Positions 1 to 8,156 of a stretch of 49,085 nucleotides of DNA are shown here, in pieces (position 1 is the stretch's first letter; each line of letters opens with the position of its first letter). Source of the DNA: Dehalococcoidia bacterium (GTDB taxonomy: Bacteria > Chloroflexota > Dehalococcoidia > Dehalococcoidales > JAUYDJ01). The position numbers and the translations under genes are program-made. Below the pieces are notes generated by a model. That model searched no databases, was not told the DNA's origin, and saw only the letters and a program-made list of their open reading frames with translations. Location of the stretch: contig CP070693.1 of the NCBI GenBank assembly GCA_020353235.1, positions 286,398-335,482 on the forward strand, given 5' to 3'.

Positions 1-26
1 GCTCTAACCAACTGAGCTAACCGCCC
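1..26 (-). tRNA. Partial tRNA, 5' half only, anticodon outside the window
   Basis: The reverse complement gives the start of a tRNA: a GGGCGGT acceptor strand, then TAGCTCAGT and GGTTAGAGC of a typical D arm. The window edge cuts it before the anticodon, so the isotype cannot be read; Ile, Val and Thr tRNAs often begin this way. It lies just downstream of tRNA-Arg on the same strand, so the tRNAs probably form one transcript. Confidence 0.75.
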
Positions 27-29
27 GAG

Positions 30-106
30 TGGCGCGCTTGGCGGGGCTTGAACCCACGACCTCAGCCTCCGCAGGGCTGCGCTCTATCCAACTGAGCTAC
101 AAGCGC
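30..106 (-). tRNA. tRNA-Arg (anticodon GCG)
   Basis: On the minus strand a full cloverleaf can be folded: acceptor GCGCTTG pairs with CAAGCGC (positions 100-106 with 34-40), a GTAGCTCAG D arm, anticodon stem CAGCC/GGCTG around loop CTGCGGA giving anticodon GCG, and a GTGGG TTCAAGC CCCGC T arm (one G-U-type imperfection). The 3' CCA is encoded (30-32). It is the middle gene of the minus-strand tRNA cluster. Confidence 0.93.
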
Positions 107-110
107 TTTA

Positions 111-196
111 TGGTGCCGAAGGGGAGATTTGAACTCCCATGCCCTTACGGACACTACGCCCTGAACGTAGCGCGTCTGCCATTCCGCCACTTCGGC
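111..196 (-). tRNA. tRNA-Leu (anticodon CAG)
   Basis: A class II tRNA on the minus strand: acceptor GCCGAAG pairs with CTTCGGC, D arm GGCGGAAT..GGCAGAC, anticodon stem CTACG/CGTAG around loop TTCAGGG (anticodon CAG), a long variable arm typical of Leu, T loop TTCAAAT, A discriminator and encoded CCA (111-113). It is the first gene of the tRNA cluster, directly behind the promoter at 225-254. Confidence 0.95.
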
Positions 197-224
197 CCAA
201 AGCTTGCCTCCTGGCGCAACCAAG

Positions 225-254
225 ATTATACTTGGCTTTAGGTTCCAGTGTCAA
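225..254 (-). promoter_or_regulatory. Near-perfect sigma-70 promoter for the tRNA cluster
   Basis: The minus strand has TTGACA (249-254) and TATAAT (225-230), both exact consensus hexamers, separated by 18 bp. Transcription would begin near 218 and enter tRNA-Leu at 196. Such strong promoters are usual for stable RNA genes. Confidence 0.85.
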
Positions 255-268
255 TGTAATTTTAAACC

Positions 269-297
269 TTGCCTTGCCCACCCAAGACAGCTAAAAT
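269..297 (+). promoter_or_regulatory. Likely promoter of the Trm112-like gene
   Basis: TTGCCT (269-274) and TAAAAT (292-297) lie 17 bp apart on the plus strand, about 20 bp upstream of the ATG at 319, with a GAAGGA ribosome binding site (305-310) between. It is divergent from the tRNA promoter. Only the hexamers support it. Confidence 0.45.
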
Positions 298-318
298 ATA
301 AGCTGAAGGAAGTAAACT

Positions 319-501
319 ATGAAAAGAGAGCTTACCGAAATTCTGGCCTGTCCGGTATGTAAGGGGGAGCTTGAGCTCAGCGTTAAAGAGGAGAAGGCAA
401 AGGAGATAATCAAAGGCTCCCTCTACTGCGCCAAGTGTAAAGTGCACTACCCTATTGAGGACGCCATCCCCAACCTGCTGCCACCGGAAGAGAGCGCTTA
501 G
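319..501 (+). CDS. Trm112-like / YcaR (UPF0434) zinc-ribbon protein
   Basis: A 60-residue protein with the Trm112-family pattern: paired cysteines C11-x2-C14 and C37-x2-C40 that would bind one zinc, then the family's conserved YPIEDAIPNLLP tail. The family includes bacterial YcaR and the eukaryotic/archaeal Trm112 activator of methyltransferases; the bacterial role is not settled. The start is an ATG behind GAAGGA. The stop overlaps by 4 bp the stop of the convergent queD-like gene, with no room for a terminator between them. No methyltransferase partner is adjacent. Confidence 0.85.
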   Translation: MKRELTEILACPVCKGELELSVKEEKAKEIIKGSLYCAKCKVHYPIEDAIPNLLPPEESA

Positions 502-869
502 TCCGGGGTATAGATAACACCGCTCTGGGGGGATTCCCATACCTCCACACTGGAGAGGGTAACCGGAGCCCCGCTTAATTTCGGTTTCAGTTCGGCATAG
601 ATAGTGGCCGCGATATGCTCCGAAGAGGGGGTTATCTTATCAAAGGGCGGCACTTCGTTGAGGCAGGTATGGTCAAAGCGGGCCAGAACCTCAGCCAGGT
701 GCCGCTTCAGGTCGGCAAAGTCATAGGCTAAGCCGATATCGTTAAGCCCGGCCGCCTCTACCCGGACCACCACCTGAAAGCGATGCCCATGCATTGCTTC
801 ACACTTGCCCCGATAACCCCTTAGGAAATGGGCAGCATCAAAGTGCTGCTCAATAGCAATCTGATACAC
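498..869 (-). CDS. queD: 6-carboxytetrahydropterin synthase / 6-pyruvoyltetrahydropterin synthase homolog (QueD family)
   Basis: 123 residues, the usual QueD length. Zinc ligands H14, H27 and H29 (HGH motif) are present, with the Cys nucleophile C23 four residues before the HGH. A DHTCLNE segment and the C-terminal EVWES substrate-binding Glu are also in place. QueD makes 6-carboxy-tetrahydropterin from dihydroneopterin triphosphate for queuosine; close relatives feed pterin or folate synthesis. The gene lies 10 bp downstream of folK in the same direction, so a role in folate (PTPS-III-like bypass of FolB) is a real alternative. The C-x3-HGH spacing favours QueD, but the exact reaction is not proven. 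Confidence 0.85.
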   Translation of the reverse strand: MYQIAIEQHFDAAHFLRGYRGKCEAMHGHRFQVVVRVEAAGLNDIGLAYDFADLKRHLAEVLARFDHTCLNEVPPFDKITPSSEHIAATIYAELKPKLSGAPVTLSSVEVWESPQSGVIYTPD

Positions 870-879
870 GCTGTCTCCT

Positions 880-1380
880 CTAGCTGTCTTCCTCCCACTT
901 GAAAACGCCCTGCTCCTCTTTCAGTCCCTGCAGCAGCTCTTTAATGGTCTGGCCGCTTACCGGATGCACCACCTCGGGCGCAATCTCGGCCAGCGGCACC
1001 AGGACAAAGGCTCTCTCCATCAGGCGGGGGTGGGGGATAACCACCTTGGGGTTTTTGAAAGTCTCATCGCCGTAAAGGAGAATATCAATATCAATGATGC
1101 GGGGAGTATTAGGTTTAGCCGGCCCCCGGCCCAGTTTGCTCTCAATTCCCTTAATCAGCGTTAGTAGTCCCATTGGCTCCAGCACCGTGGTCGCCTGACA
1201 CACCAAGTTGAGAAAACGGGGCTGGTCAACATTACCCAGCGGCTCAGTCTCATACACCGATGATACCTTCTTTACTTTCAGTCTCTGTGACAGCAGTTCT
1301 AGCGCCCGGTCCAGATTGGCACAGCGATTACCCAGATTTGAGCCAAGACCGAGATAAATAGTGACTGGTTCCGTACCCAC
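880..1380 (-). CDS. folK: 2-amino-4-hydroxy-6-hydroxymethyldihydropteridine pyrophosphokinase
   Basis: This enzyme transfers pyrophosphate from ATP to 6-hydroxymethyl-dihydropterin in folate synthesis. The 166-residue protein has the family N-terminus (YLGLGSNLGN), the mid-protein pterin/ATP loop and the signature PRIIDIDILLYG at about residues 92-103 with its paired Mg-binding Asp residues. The start is a GTG preceded by AAGGAGG with a 4-nt spacer. It is the first gene of a folK-queD pair driven by an extended -10 promoter (TGC-TATAAT on the minus strand, 1415-1423). Confidence 0.93.
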   Translation of the reverse strand: MGTEPVTIYLGLGSNLGNRCANLDRALELLSQRLKVKKVSSVYETEPLGNVDQPRFLNLVCQATTVLEPMGLLTLIKGIESKLGRGPAKPNTPRIIDIDILLYGDETFKNPKVVIPHPRLMERAFVLVPLAEIAPEVVHPVSGQTIKELLQGLKEEQGVFKWEEDS

Positions 1381-1414
1381 TTGCCCTCCTTACATCGTGG
1401 CGATAACTGCCCTC

Positions 1415-1423
1415 ATTATAGCA
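1415..1423 (-). promoter_or_regulatory. Extended -10 promoter upstream of folK
   Basis: The minus strand shows TGC followed by TATAAT (1415-1420), an extended -10 element, with no good -35 hexamer 17 bp upstream. The start site would be near 1408, leaving a leader of about 28 nt with an AAGGAGG ribosome binding site. Confidence 0.5.
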
Positions 1424-1449
1424 CAACGCCAATGCCACTTCTGGTTAAC

Positions 1450-1479
1450 TTGTCGGTCGCCGAAGCAGTGTGCTATGAT
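1450..1479 (+). promoter_or_regulatory. Likely promoter of the carboxyltransferase operon
   Basis: TTGTCG (1450-1455), an 18-bp spacer ending in TGTGC, and TATGAT (1474-1479). The predicted start of transcription, about 1486, is only a few bases before the ATG at 1490, so the message may be leaderless or nearly so. Confidence 0.45.
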
Positions 1480-1489
1480 TATGGTGGCA

Positions 1490-3037
1490 ATGACGCAAGA
1501 CAAACTGGATAAACTGGCTGAGCTGGAGGCAAAGGCAAAGGCGGGTGGCGGCGAAGAACGCGTCCAGCAGCAGCACAGTTCCGGTAAACTGACGGCACGA
1601 GAGAGGATTGACCTTCTCTTTGACCCAGATACTTTTCAGGAGCTGGACCTTTTTGTCCAGCACCACTGCACCAACTTTGACATGGATAAGGTATCTGTCC
1701 CCGCCGACGCCGTGGTTACCGGCTTTGGCAAGGTCAATGGGCGCACGGTATGCGTCTTTTCCCAAGACTTCACCGCCCGCGGCGGGACTCTGGGTGAGAT
1801 GCACGCCAAGAAGATAGCCAAGGTTATGGACATGGCGATGTCAATAAAAGCCCCCATCGTCGGCTTTGTTGATAGCGGCGGTGCCCGTATTCAGGAAGGC
1901 ATCAATGCACTTGATGGCTACGGCAAAATCTTCTTCCGCAATGCCGGTGCCTCGGGTATTATCCCCCAGATATCCGCCATTATGGGACCGGCGGCGGGGG
2001 GTGCCGTCTATTCCCCGGCGATGACCGACTTCGTCTTTATGGTGAAGGGAACCAGCTATATGCATATCACCGGTCCCCAGGTAGTTAAGGCGGCCACCGG
2101 TGAAGAGATAACCAGCGAGGAACTGGGCGGCGCCATGACCCATGGCAGCAAAAGCGGGGTGGCTCAGTTTGTCTGTGATAACGACGAGAAGACAATTGCC
2201 GAAATCAAAAAACTGCTGAGCTACCTGCCGCCAAGCTATGAGGAAAGACCACCCGACACCACCCCCAGCGACTCGTCAGACCGTACCGACCCGGCCTTGG
2301 ACAAAATCATACCGGAGAGTGCCCAGAAGACCTACAATATGAAGGACGTGATTCAGTCAATTGTGGATAACGGGGAGTTTCTGGAGCCGTCACGGCTCTA
2401 CGCCCCCAATATTATCAACGCCTTCGCCCGCCTAAACGGACACGCTGTGGGCATCATTGCCAGCCAGCCCAGCCACCTGGCCGGCTGTCTGGATATTAAC
2501 GCCTCGGACAAGGCCACCCGCTTCATCCGCTTCTGCGATGCTTTTAATATCCCGCTGCTCACTATTGCTGATGTCCCCGGCTTTCTCCCCGGCAGCCACC
2601 AGGAGTGGGGAGGTATTATTCGGCACGGTGCCAAGCTGCTGTGGTGTTACTCCGAGGCAACGGTGCCCAAGATTACCCTGATTACCCGTAAAGCCTACGG
2701 CGGGGCGTACATCGCCATGTGCAGCCAGAGCCTGGGGGCTGACTACACCCTCGCCTGGCCTCAGGCTGAAATCGCGGTTATGGGCGCCGAGGGTGCGGCG
2801 GCCATTATCCACCGCCAGGAAATCCAGACGGCGAAAGACCCCAAGGCGAAAGAGGCGGAGAAGATAGAAGAGTACCGCCAGCTATTCTATAACCCCTATA
2901 TCGCCGCCAACCAGGGGTATATCAACGCCGTGGTCTCTCCCCGAGATACTCGCCCGAAGATAATTGCCGCTCTTGAGGCACTGCTTAATAAAAAGGAGAC
3001 CCGCCCGGCCCGCAAGCACGGCAATATCCCAATGTAA
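1490..3037 (+). CDS. Acyl-CoA carboxyltransferase beta subunit (propionyl-CoA carboxylase / methylmalonyl-CoA decarboxylase type)
   Basis: A biotin-dependent carboxyltransferase of the PccB/MmdA family that moves CO2 between carboxybiotin and an acyl-CoA such as propionyl-CoA. From the chosen ATG it is 515 residues, the normal family length. It has the N-terminal K/R-E-R motif (LTARERIDLLFDP), the acyl-CoA oxyanion loop SGGARIQEG near residue 130 and the second loop AYGGAYIAM near 402. In-frame ATGs lie at 1475, 1481 and 1490; none has a clear ribosome binding site and 1475 overlaps the -10, so 1490 is preferred. No biotin carboxylase or biotin carrier gene is in the window, so carboxylase and Na+-pumping decarboxylase roles cannot be separated. 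It heads a TCA-type gene run. Confidence 0.85.
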   Translation: MTQDKLDKLAELEAKAKAGGGEERVQQQHSSGKLTARERIDLLFDPDTFQELDLFVQHHCTNFDMDKVSVPADAVVTGFGKVNGRTVCVFSQDFTARGGTLGEMHAKKIAKVMDMAMSIKAPIVGFVDSGGARIQEGINALDGYGKIFFRNAGASGIIPQISAIMGPAAGGAVYSPAMTDFVFMVKGTSYMHITGPQVVKAATGEEITSEELGGAMTHGSKSGVAQFVCDNDEKTIAEIKKLLSYLPPSYEERPPDTTPSDSSDRTDPALDKIIPESAQKTYNMKDVIQSIVDNGEFLEPSRLYAPNIINAFARLNGHAVGIIASQPSHLAGCLDINASDKATRFIRFCDAFNIPLLTIADVPGFLPGSHQEWGGIIRHGAKLLWCYSEATVPKITLITRKAYGGAYIAMCSQSLGADYTLAWPQAEIAVMGAEGAAAIIHRQEIQTAKDPKAKEAEKIEEYRQLFYNPYIAANQGYINAVVSPRDTRPKIIAALEALLNKKETRPARKHGNIPM

Positions 3038-3094
3038 CCGGGCGGCCTAGCCATAACTTCAATGAACTTTTCATAGCTGGGAGCTCCCAAAGGT

Positions 3095-4348
3095 ATGGGT
3101 AAGACGCTAGCGGAAAAAATACTGAGTCAGAAAAGCCAGAGCGAAGCAAAATCAGGCAGTATTGTTATTGCCCGGGTAGACCTAGCCTTCGTCCAGGACA
3201 CCACCGGCCCGCTGACGGTAAAGCAGTTCCAGAACAGCGGCTTTGAGCGGCTGGCTAATCCCACCCGGAGTGTCTTATTTATGGACCACGCCGCCCCCAG
3301 CCCCAATTACGGCCTGTCCAACGACCACAAGCTGCTGCGTGACTTTGGCCGCCAGAGTGGCGCCACTGTCTCCGAGGTCGGCGGGGGGGTGTGCCACCAG
3401 ATAGTTGCCGAGTCCCTGGCTAAGCCGGGCGATGTTATCATCGGCGCCGATTCCCACACCGTAACCGCCGGCGCCCTTAGTGCTTTCGCCACCGGGATGG
3501 GCTCAACCGATGTCGCCATCGCCCTGGCGCTGGGCGAGACCTGGCTACGCGTCCCGGAGAGCATCAAGATAGTGCTCTCGGGTAATTTCCCCGATGGTGT
3601 CTATGGCAAAGACCTCATTCTCTATCTTATCGGGCAGATTGGCGCCGATGGCGCCACCTATAAGGCGCTGGAGTTTGGCGGTAGTGGCGTTGATAATATG
3701 TCAATGTCAGCCCGCCTGACCATCGCCAACATGGTGGTCGAAGCCGGGGCCAAAGCCGGGCTCTTTGCTTCAGATAAGATCACCCGGGAGTATCTGGCTT
3801 CTCAGGGGCGGAGTAATGAATACCAGCCCATTTCATCGGATGATGACGCCAGCTACGAAAAGACAATCAATATTGATATGGCTAAACTGGAGCCGATGGT
3901 AGCCAAACCCCACACCGTGGATAACACCGCCCCGGTAACAGAGGTCAGGGGAACTAAAATCAATCAGGTGGTAATCGGCACCTGCACCAACGGGCGCCTG
4001 GATGATTTGGCAATAGCGGCTAATATTTTACGGGGGAAGAAACGCCACCCCCAGACCCGCCTGATCATAGCGCCGGCTTCGCGGCAGGTTATACTGGAAT
4101 CAATCCAAGCCGGTTATATCCAGACCCTGATTGAAGCCGAGGCGGTCATTTTGCCGCCCGGCTGCGGGCCCTGCCTCGGTCTGCACCAGGGGGTGCTGGG
4201 GAGCGGGGAGGTCTGCCTTTCCACTTCCAACCGCAATTTCCGAGGCAGGATGGGTAGCCCGAAAGCCTTCATCTATCTGGCCAGCCCGGCCACGGCGGCC
4301 GCCAGTGCCCTGACCGGTGAAATCACCGACCCCAGGGAGGTGATTTAG
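3095..4348 (+). CDS. Aconitase/homoaconitase large subunit (LeuC/HacA family)
   Basis: The Fe-S hydro-lyase catalytic chain, 417 residues, matching the split archaeal/bacterial LeuC2-HacA type. The [4Fe-4S] ligands are C297 (GTCTNGR) and C357/C360 (PPGCGPCLG). N-terminal substrate and aconitase motifs (FMDHAAPSPN; GADSHTVTAGAL) are present. It interconverts citrate and isocitrate or homologous substrates. The small subunit follows with no gap and isocitrate dehydrogenase comes next, with no leuA or leuB, so aconitase is favoured over isopropylmalate isomerase. A GGGAGCTCCC palindrome sits just before its start. Confidence 0.85.
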   Translation: MGKTLAEKILSQKSQSEAKSGSIVIARVDLAFVQDTTGPLTVKQFQNSGFERLANPTRSVLFMDHAAPSPNYGLSNDHKLLRDFGRQSGATVSEVGGGVCHQIVAESLAKPGDVIIGADSHTVTAGALSAFATGMGSTDVAIALALGETWLRVPESIKIVLSGNFPDGVYGKDLILYLIGQIGADGATYKALEFGGSGVDNMSMSARLTIANMVVEAGAKAGLFASDKITREYLASQGRSNEYQPISSDDDASYEKTINIDMAKLEPMVAKPHTVDNTAPVTEVRGTKINQVVIGTCTNGRLDDLAIAANILRGKKRHPQTRLIIAPASRQVILESIQAGYIQTLIEAEAVILPPGCGPCLGLHQGVLGSGEVCLSTSNRNFRGRMGSPKAFIYLASPATAAASALTGEITDPREVI

Positions 4349-4846
4349 ATGCTTAAAGGCAGAGCCCTTAAATTCGGTGACAGTATCTCCACCGACCATA
4401 TCATACCGGGGCGCTATGCCCACCTCAGGAGCAACCCGTCCGAACTGGCCAAGCATGTTCTGGAAGATGCCGACCCTACCTTTGCCGCCAAAGTGAAGCC
4501 GGGGGACTTTGTCGTCGCCGGCAATAACTTCGGGCTTGGCTCCAGCCGGGAGCACGCCGCGCTGGTCATCAAAATGGCTGGGGTCAGCGCCGTTTTGGCC
4601 AAATCGGTGGCCCGTATCTTCTTCCGAAACGCCATAAATTCAGGGCTGCCGATATTAATCTGCGATACGGCTAAAATTAATGATGGGGATGAGTTGGAGA
4701 TAGACCTGACCGCGGGCACTGTTAGAGATATCACCAACGGCAAAGAGCTTGAATTTAATAAAATTCCGGCGGTGATGCTGGCGATACTTAACTGCGGCGG
4801 GCTTATCCCCTATATTAAAAAATATGGTAGTTTTAAACTAGAATAG
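4349..4846 (+). CDS. Aconitase/homoaconitase small subunit (LeuD/HacB family)
   Basis: The swivel-domain subunit, 165 residues, starting at the ATG directly after the large-subunit stop. It carries the family motifs STDHIIPGRY near residue 14, the GLGSSREHAA loop and ARIFFRNAINSGLP. The specificity loop reads AHLRS. From what is known of this family, an Arg here (as in the YLRT loop of homoaconitase) recognises a tricarboxylate, whereas isopropylmalate isomerases have hydrophobic YLV-type loops. This agrees with the next gene, isocitrate dehydrogenase, and supports aconitase activity. Confidence 0.85.
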   Translation: MLKGRALKFGDSISTDHIIPGRYAHLRSNPSELAKHVLEDADPTFAAKVKPGDFVVAGNNFGLGSSREHAALVIKMAGVSAVLAKSVARIFFRNAINSGLPILICDTAKINDGDELEIDLTAGTVRDITNGKELEFNKIPAVMLAILNCGGLIPYIKKYGSFKLE

Positions 4847-4857
4847 AGGATAAGGCA

Positions 4858-5943
4858 ATGGCTTATCGTGTTACCCTTATTCCCGGTGATGGCATCGGCC
4901 CCGAGGTCACCGAATCGACACGACGGGTACTGGAGGCAACCGGCGTTGCTTTTGACTGGGAGATAGCCTATGCCGGTGCCGATATTATGGATAAATACGG
5001 CACTCCCCTGCCCGAGAGCGTGCTTGATTCTATCCGCAAAAATAGGGTTGCCCTGAAAGGCCCGATTACAACACCAGTCGGCCACGGCTTCCGCAGTGTT
5101 AATGTAGCCATGCGCAAGGCCTTGGACCTGTATGCCTGCCTGCGCCCGTGCAAGCTTTATCCCGGTGTTCCCTCCCCTTTCAAAGACGTTGATATCGTGA
5201 TGGTCAGGGAAAATACCGAAGACCTCTATGCCGGCGTTGAGTTTGAGAAGGGCAGCGATGAAGCCGCCAAATTAGCCAAGCTAATTACCCAGGCAAAGGG
5301 AGAGCGGGTCAGGAGTGACTCCGGCTTCAGCCTGAAGATGATTTCAGAGACCGCCAGCCGCCGTATCGTCCACTTTGCCTTTAAATATGCCCGTAGCTAC
5401 GGGCGTAAGAAGGTAACCGCCATTCATAAAGCCAACATCATGAAATTTTCTGATGGCCTGTTCTTAGCGGTCTCCCGCGAGGTCGCCCAGGAATACCCCG
5501 ATATTGAGTTTGAAGATAGGCTGGTGGACAACATGACCATGCAGCTGGTGAAAAAGCCATACCAGTTTGATGTCATCGTGGCGCCCAATCTCTACGGGGA
5601 TATAATTTCGGATTTATGTGCCGGGCTGGTCGGCGGGCTGGGGGTGGCACCGGGAGCTAATATCGGCGACGAGATTGCCCTTTTTGAGCCCACCCACGGC
5701 AGTGCCCCGAAATACACCGGGCAGAATAAGACCAACCCGATGGCAATGATGCTCTCCGGGGTGATGATGCTGCGCCACCTCGGCGAGGTGACGGCGGCTG
5801 ATAAATTAGAGGGGGCTATCGCCGAGGTCATTGCCGAAGGCAAGAGTGTCACCTACGACCTGAAACCAGAAACGGCTACCGAACCACCGGTAGGCACTTC
5901 CCAGGTAGCCGATGCCATAATTAAAAAACTGGCGAAAAAATAG
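4858..5943 (+). CDS. Isocitrate dehydrogenase (NAD-type, IDH/IPMDH family)
   Basis: A 361-residue beta-decarboxylating dehydrogenase oxidising isocitrate to 2-oxoglutarate. The N-terminus VTLIPGDGIGPE is diagnostic of the family. The substrate segment RSVNVAMRKALDLYACLRP has the Ser-x-Asn-x3-Arg pattern of isocitrate enzymes rather than the leucine-pathway pattern. The Mg-binding NLYGDIISD and cofactor loop HGSAPKYTGQNK are present; the loop lacks the basic residues of NADP-specific enzymes, which suggests NAD. It starts 11 bp after the aconitase small subunit behind a GAGGATAAG site, so the pair likely works as a unit for 2-oxoglutarate and glutamate supply. Confidence 0.88.
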   Translation: MAYRVTLIPGDGIGPEVTESTRRVLEATGVAFDWEIAYAGADIMDKYGTPLPESVLDSIRKNRVALKGPITTPVGHGFRSVNVAMRKALDLYACLRPCKLYPGVPSPFKDVDIVMVRENTEDLYAGVEFEKGSDEAAKLAKLITQAKGERVRSDSGFSLKMISETASRRIVHFAFKYARSYGRKKVTAIHKANIMKFSDGLFLAVSREVAQEYPDIEFEDRLVDNMTMQLVKKPYQFDVIVAPNLYGDIISDLCAGLVGGLGVAPGANIGDEIALFEPTHGSAPKYTGQNKTNPMAMMLSGVMMLRHLGEVTAADKLEGAIAEVIAEGKSVTYDLKPETATEPPVGTSQVADAIIKKLAKK

Positions 5944-5945
5944 TC

Positions 5946-6953
5946 ATGAACGGGAAAAAACTCATCCCACCGGGGCTGGTTTATCTGGCCGATAATATTA
6001 CTGCCAAGCAGAATATACTGGGCACCGCCAAGAAAGAGGGCGCCCGGTGGGCCCAAGAACTTAATCTCCCCCCGAAGGCAGAGACGGTATTCTTTGCCGG
6101 CTGTGGCTACCAGTATTCCAGCCAGCTGGCAAGTTTAATGTCGCTGATACGGATGATGGACAAGAGCGCCGTCGGCGCCGAACTACCGATGCGCCTGGCT
6201 GCCCTGCCCAGGAAGCTGGGCGCTGACCTGGCCGGGCTATACAGCAAGGTATCCACCAAGGGTGGTGATGCCGATATTCAGCCCCTCATCGCCGCCGTTA
6301 AGGTGCTGGGTAAGTTGGGGGTGAAGTTTGGCTACCTGGCGGAGGACGAGCCCTGCTGCGGGGCACCCCTCTACTACATCGGGCTGCACAAAGACTTTGC
6401 CCAGAACGCCGAGAAGGCTTACCACAAGCTGAAGTCTCTAGGAGTGAAGCGAGTAATCAGCATTGTCCCCTCCTGCACCTATGCCCTGCGCAACTTGTTT
6501 CCCCTCTTTATTGACGGCTATGACCTTGAGGTAAAGCACTTCTCCGAAGTGGTGCTGGCAAATATTTCCGGGCGAAAACTAAGTTTCCCGCGTAAGGTGA
6601 AGGTTACCTACCACGACCCCTGCCAGCTCGGGCGCTACTTAGAACTTATTGATGAGCCACGGCAAATCCTGAGCGCCATCAATAATATTGAGCTTATCGA
6701 AGCCGAGTGGACCAGCGGGGAGTGGTCCACCTGTTGCGGGGGCGGGGGCGGCTTTGAAGCCGCCTTCCCCGAGCTCAGCCAGATTCTGGCTACCAATAGA
6801 GCCCGCGAGTTGGCAGAGACCGGTGCCCAGATTATCGTCACCCACTGTCCGGGGTGTATTATGCAGCTGAAGTCAAGCCTGAAGGAACTAAAAGCGGATA
6901 GTATCGTAGTCCTTGACCTGGCCCAGGTAGTAGCCATGGCTATGGAGAAGTAG
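5946..6953 (+). CDS. CCG-domain Fe-S oxidoreductase (HdrB / LutA / GlpC-like)
   Basis: 335 residues with two cysteine-rich CCG domains: first EPCCGAP near 137 with a later SCTYA, second DPCQLGR near 224, CCGGGGGFE near 263 and HCPGC near 300. In the family these bind an unusual [4Fe-4S] cluster and pass electrons to heterodisulfides, quinones or flavin subunits. The gene begins 2 bp after the IDH stop and ends 3 bp before a LutB-like gene, so the two form a LutA-LutB-like pair. No flavin subunit (LldD, GlcD) or LutC is adjacent, so the electron donor (lactate, glycolate or other) is unknown. Confidence 0.75.
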   Translation: MNGKKLIPPGLVYLADNITAKQNILGTAKKEGARWAQELNLPPKAETVFFAGCGYQYSSQLASLMSLIRMMDKSAVGAELPMRLAALPRKLGADLAGLYSKVSTKGGDADIQPLIAAVKVLGKLGVKFGYLAEDEPCCGAPLYYIGLHKDFAQNAEKAYHKLKSLGVKRVISIVPSCTYALRNLFPLFIDGYDLEVKHFSEVVLANISGRKLSFPRKVKVTYHDPCQLGRYLELIDEPRQILSAINNIELIEAEWTSGEWSTCCGGGGGFEAAFPELSQILATNRARELAETGAQIIVTHCPGCIMQLKSSLKELKADSIVVLDLAQVVAMAMEK

Positions 6954-6956
6954 CGA

Positions 6957-8156
6957 ATGTCTGCTTTCCGCGATTACAAGAAGGAACTGATGGCCGCTGC
7001 CCGTAACGAGCGGATAAGACTGGCTCTGTCCCGGGCGATTAAGAGCTACCGCGCCAACACCGATAAAGCCCTGAAGAAATTCCCCCACACCGTTAAGATG
7101 GCGGAGGAGGTCAGGGAGATAAAAGAAAAGGCTATCGGCGAGATGGCAAAGCTAGCCGAGCAGGCGAGCGCAGCGATTGAAGAGAACAAGGGCAATGCCT
7201 ATATTGCCCAAACCGCCGCTGATGCCCTGAACATCATCGCCGAACTGGTCGGCAGCAACAAGCTGATTGTCAAAGGCAAAAGCATGACCGGGGAAGAAAT
7301 CGGGCTGCGCCAGCACCTGGAAGAAAAGGGTAACGATGTTTACGAGACTGACCTGGGGGAATTCATCCTGCAGAAACTGGGGGGAAAGCCGATGCACATT
7401 ACCTCACCGGCCATCCATGTGCCCCGGGAAGACGTTGCCCAGCTCTTTGCCCGCATAACCGAAGCGGAGTTAACCTCAGATGTAGAGGAGCTGGTCGCCA
7501 CCGCCCGCAAGCTGCTCCGCGATAAATTCTGCCAGGCCGACATTGGCATCAGTGGTGCCAATGTGGTGGCGTCAGACACCGGCACCCTGTTTCTGATTGA
7601 GAACGAGGGCAATATCCGCCTGGCCACCGGCTTCCCACCGGTTCATATTGCTCTGGTGGGTATGGAGAAGCTGGTGCCAACCCTGAATGATGCCTATAAG
7701 ACCACCGAGGTAACCTGGCGCTACGCCAACTATACCGTTCCCAGCTACGTCAGCCTGGTCTCCGGTCCGAGCAAAACCGGTGATATTGAGAAGGTAACCA
7801 CCTACGGCGTCCACGGCCCGAAAGAGTTCCATGTCATCTTCCTGGATGACGGCCGGACCGAACTGGCCAAGCACCCGATACTGCGCCAGGCCCTCTACTG
7901 CCTGCGCTGCGGCGGCTGCCTCTATGAGTGCCCTACTTTTGCCGTCACCGCCGGCCACTTCGGTGACAAGTACTTCGCCGGCATCGGTGCCATCTGGGCA
8001 GCCATGATCAGCCAAGACGTAGAGAAGGCAGCCTCAATCGCCTATACCTGTCTTACCTGCGGCCGGTGCAAGGTAAGATGCCCGGTAAAGATTGATGTAC
8101 CGGAAACCATAATTGAACTGAGAAAGCTAATTGCCCAGGGAGACAAGAAAGATTAA
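6957..8156 (+). CDS. LutB-like LUD-domain protein with C-terminal 2[4Fe-4S] domain
   Basis: 399 residues. The N-terminal two thirds is an LUD-type domain (SGANVVASDTGTLFLIENEGN is typical), and the C-terminus has two ferredoxin motifs, CLRCGGCLYECP near 315 and CLTCGRCKVRCP near 364. This is the architecture of LutB/YkgF, which works with a LutA-type CCG protein in lactate oxidation. It directly follows such a protein here. Its placement between isocitrate dehydrogenase and fumarase suggests coupling of a 2-hydroxyacid or TCA-intermediate oxidation to the electron-transfer chain, but the substrate cannot be read. Its 3' end overlaps the upstream start choice for fumarase by 26 bp. Confidence 0.82.
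   Translation: MSAFRDYKKELMAAARNERIRLALSRAIKSYRANTDKALKKFPHTVKMAEEVREIKEKAIGEMAKLAEQASAAIEENKGNAYIAQTAADALNIIAELVGSNKLIVKGKSMTGEEIGLRQHLEEKGNDVYETDLGEFILQKLGGKPMHITSPAIHVPREDVAQLFARITEAELTSDVEELVATARKLLRDKFCQADIGISGANVVASDTGTLFLIENEGNIRLATGFPPVHIALVGMEKLVPTLNDAYKTTEVTWRYANYTVPSYVSLVSGPSKTGDIEKVTTYGVHGPKEFHVIFLDDGRTELAKHPILRQALYCLRCGGCLYECPTFAVTAGHFGDKYFAGIGAIWAAMISQDVEKAASIAYTCLTCGRCKVRCPVKIDVPETIIELRKLIAQGDKKD

Noticed and set aside
29-241. A 70-residue protein over the tRNA genes
   Set aside because: It is a translation of tRNA-Arg and tRNA-Leu on the wrong strand.
3095-4846. Leucine-biosynthesis isopropylmalate isomerase (LeuCD)
   Set aside because: No leuA or leuB nearby, the next gene is an isocitrate-type dehydrogenase, and the small subunit's specificity loop has the Arg expected for a tricarboxylate.
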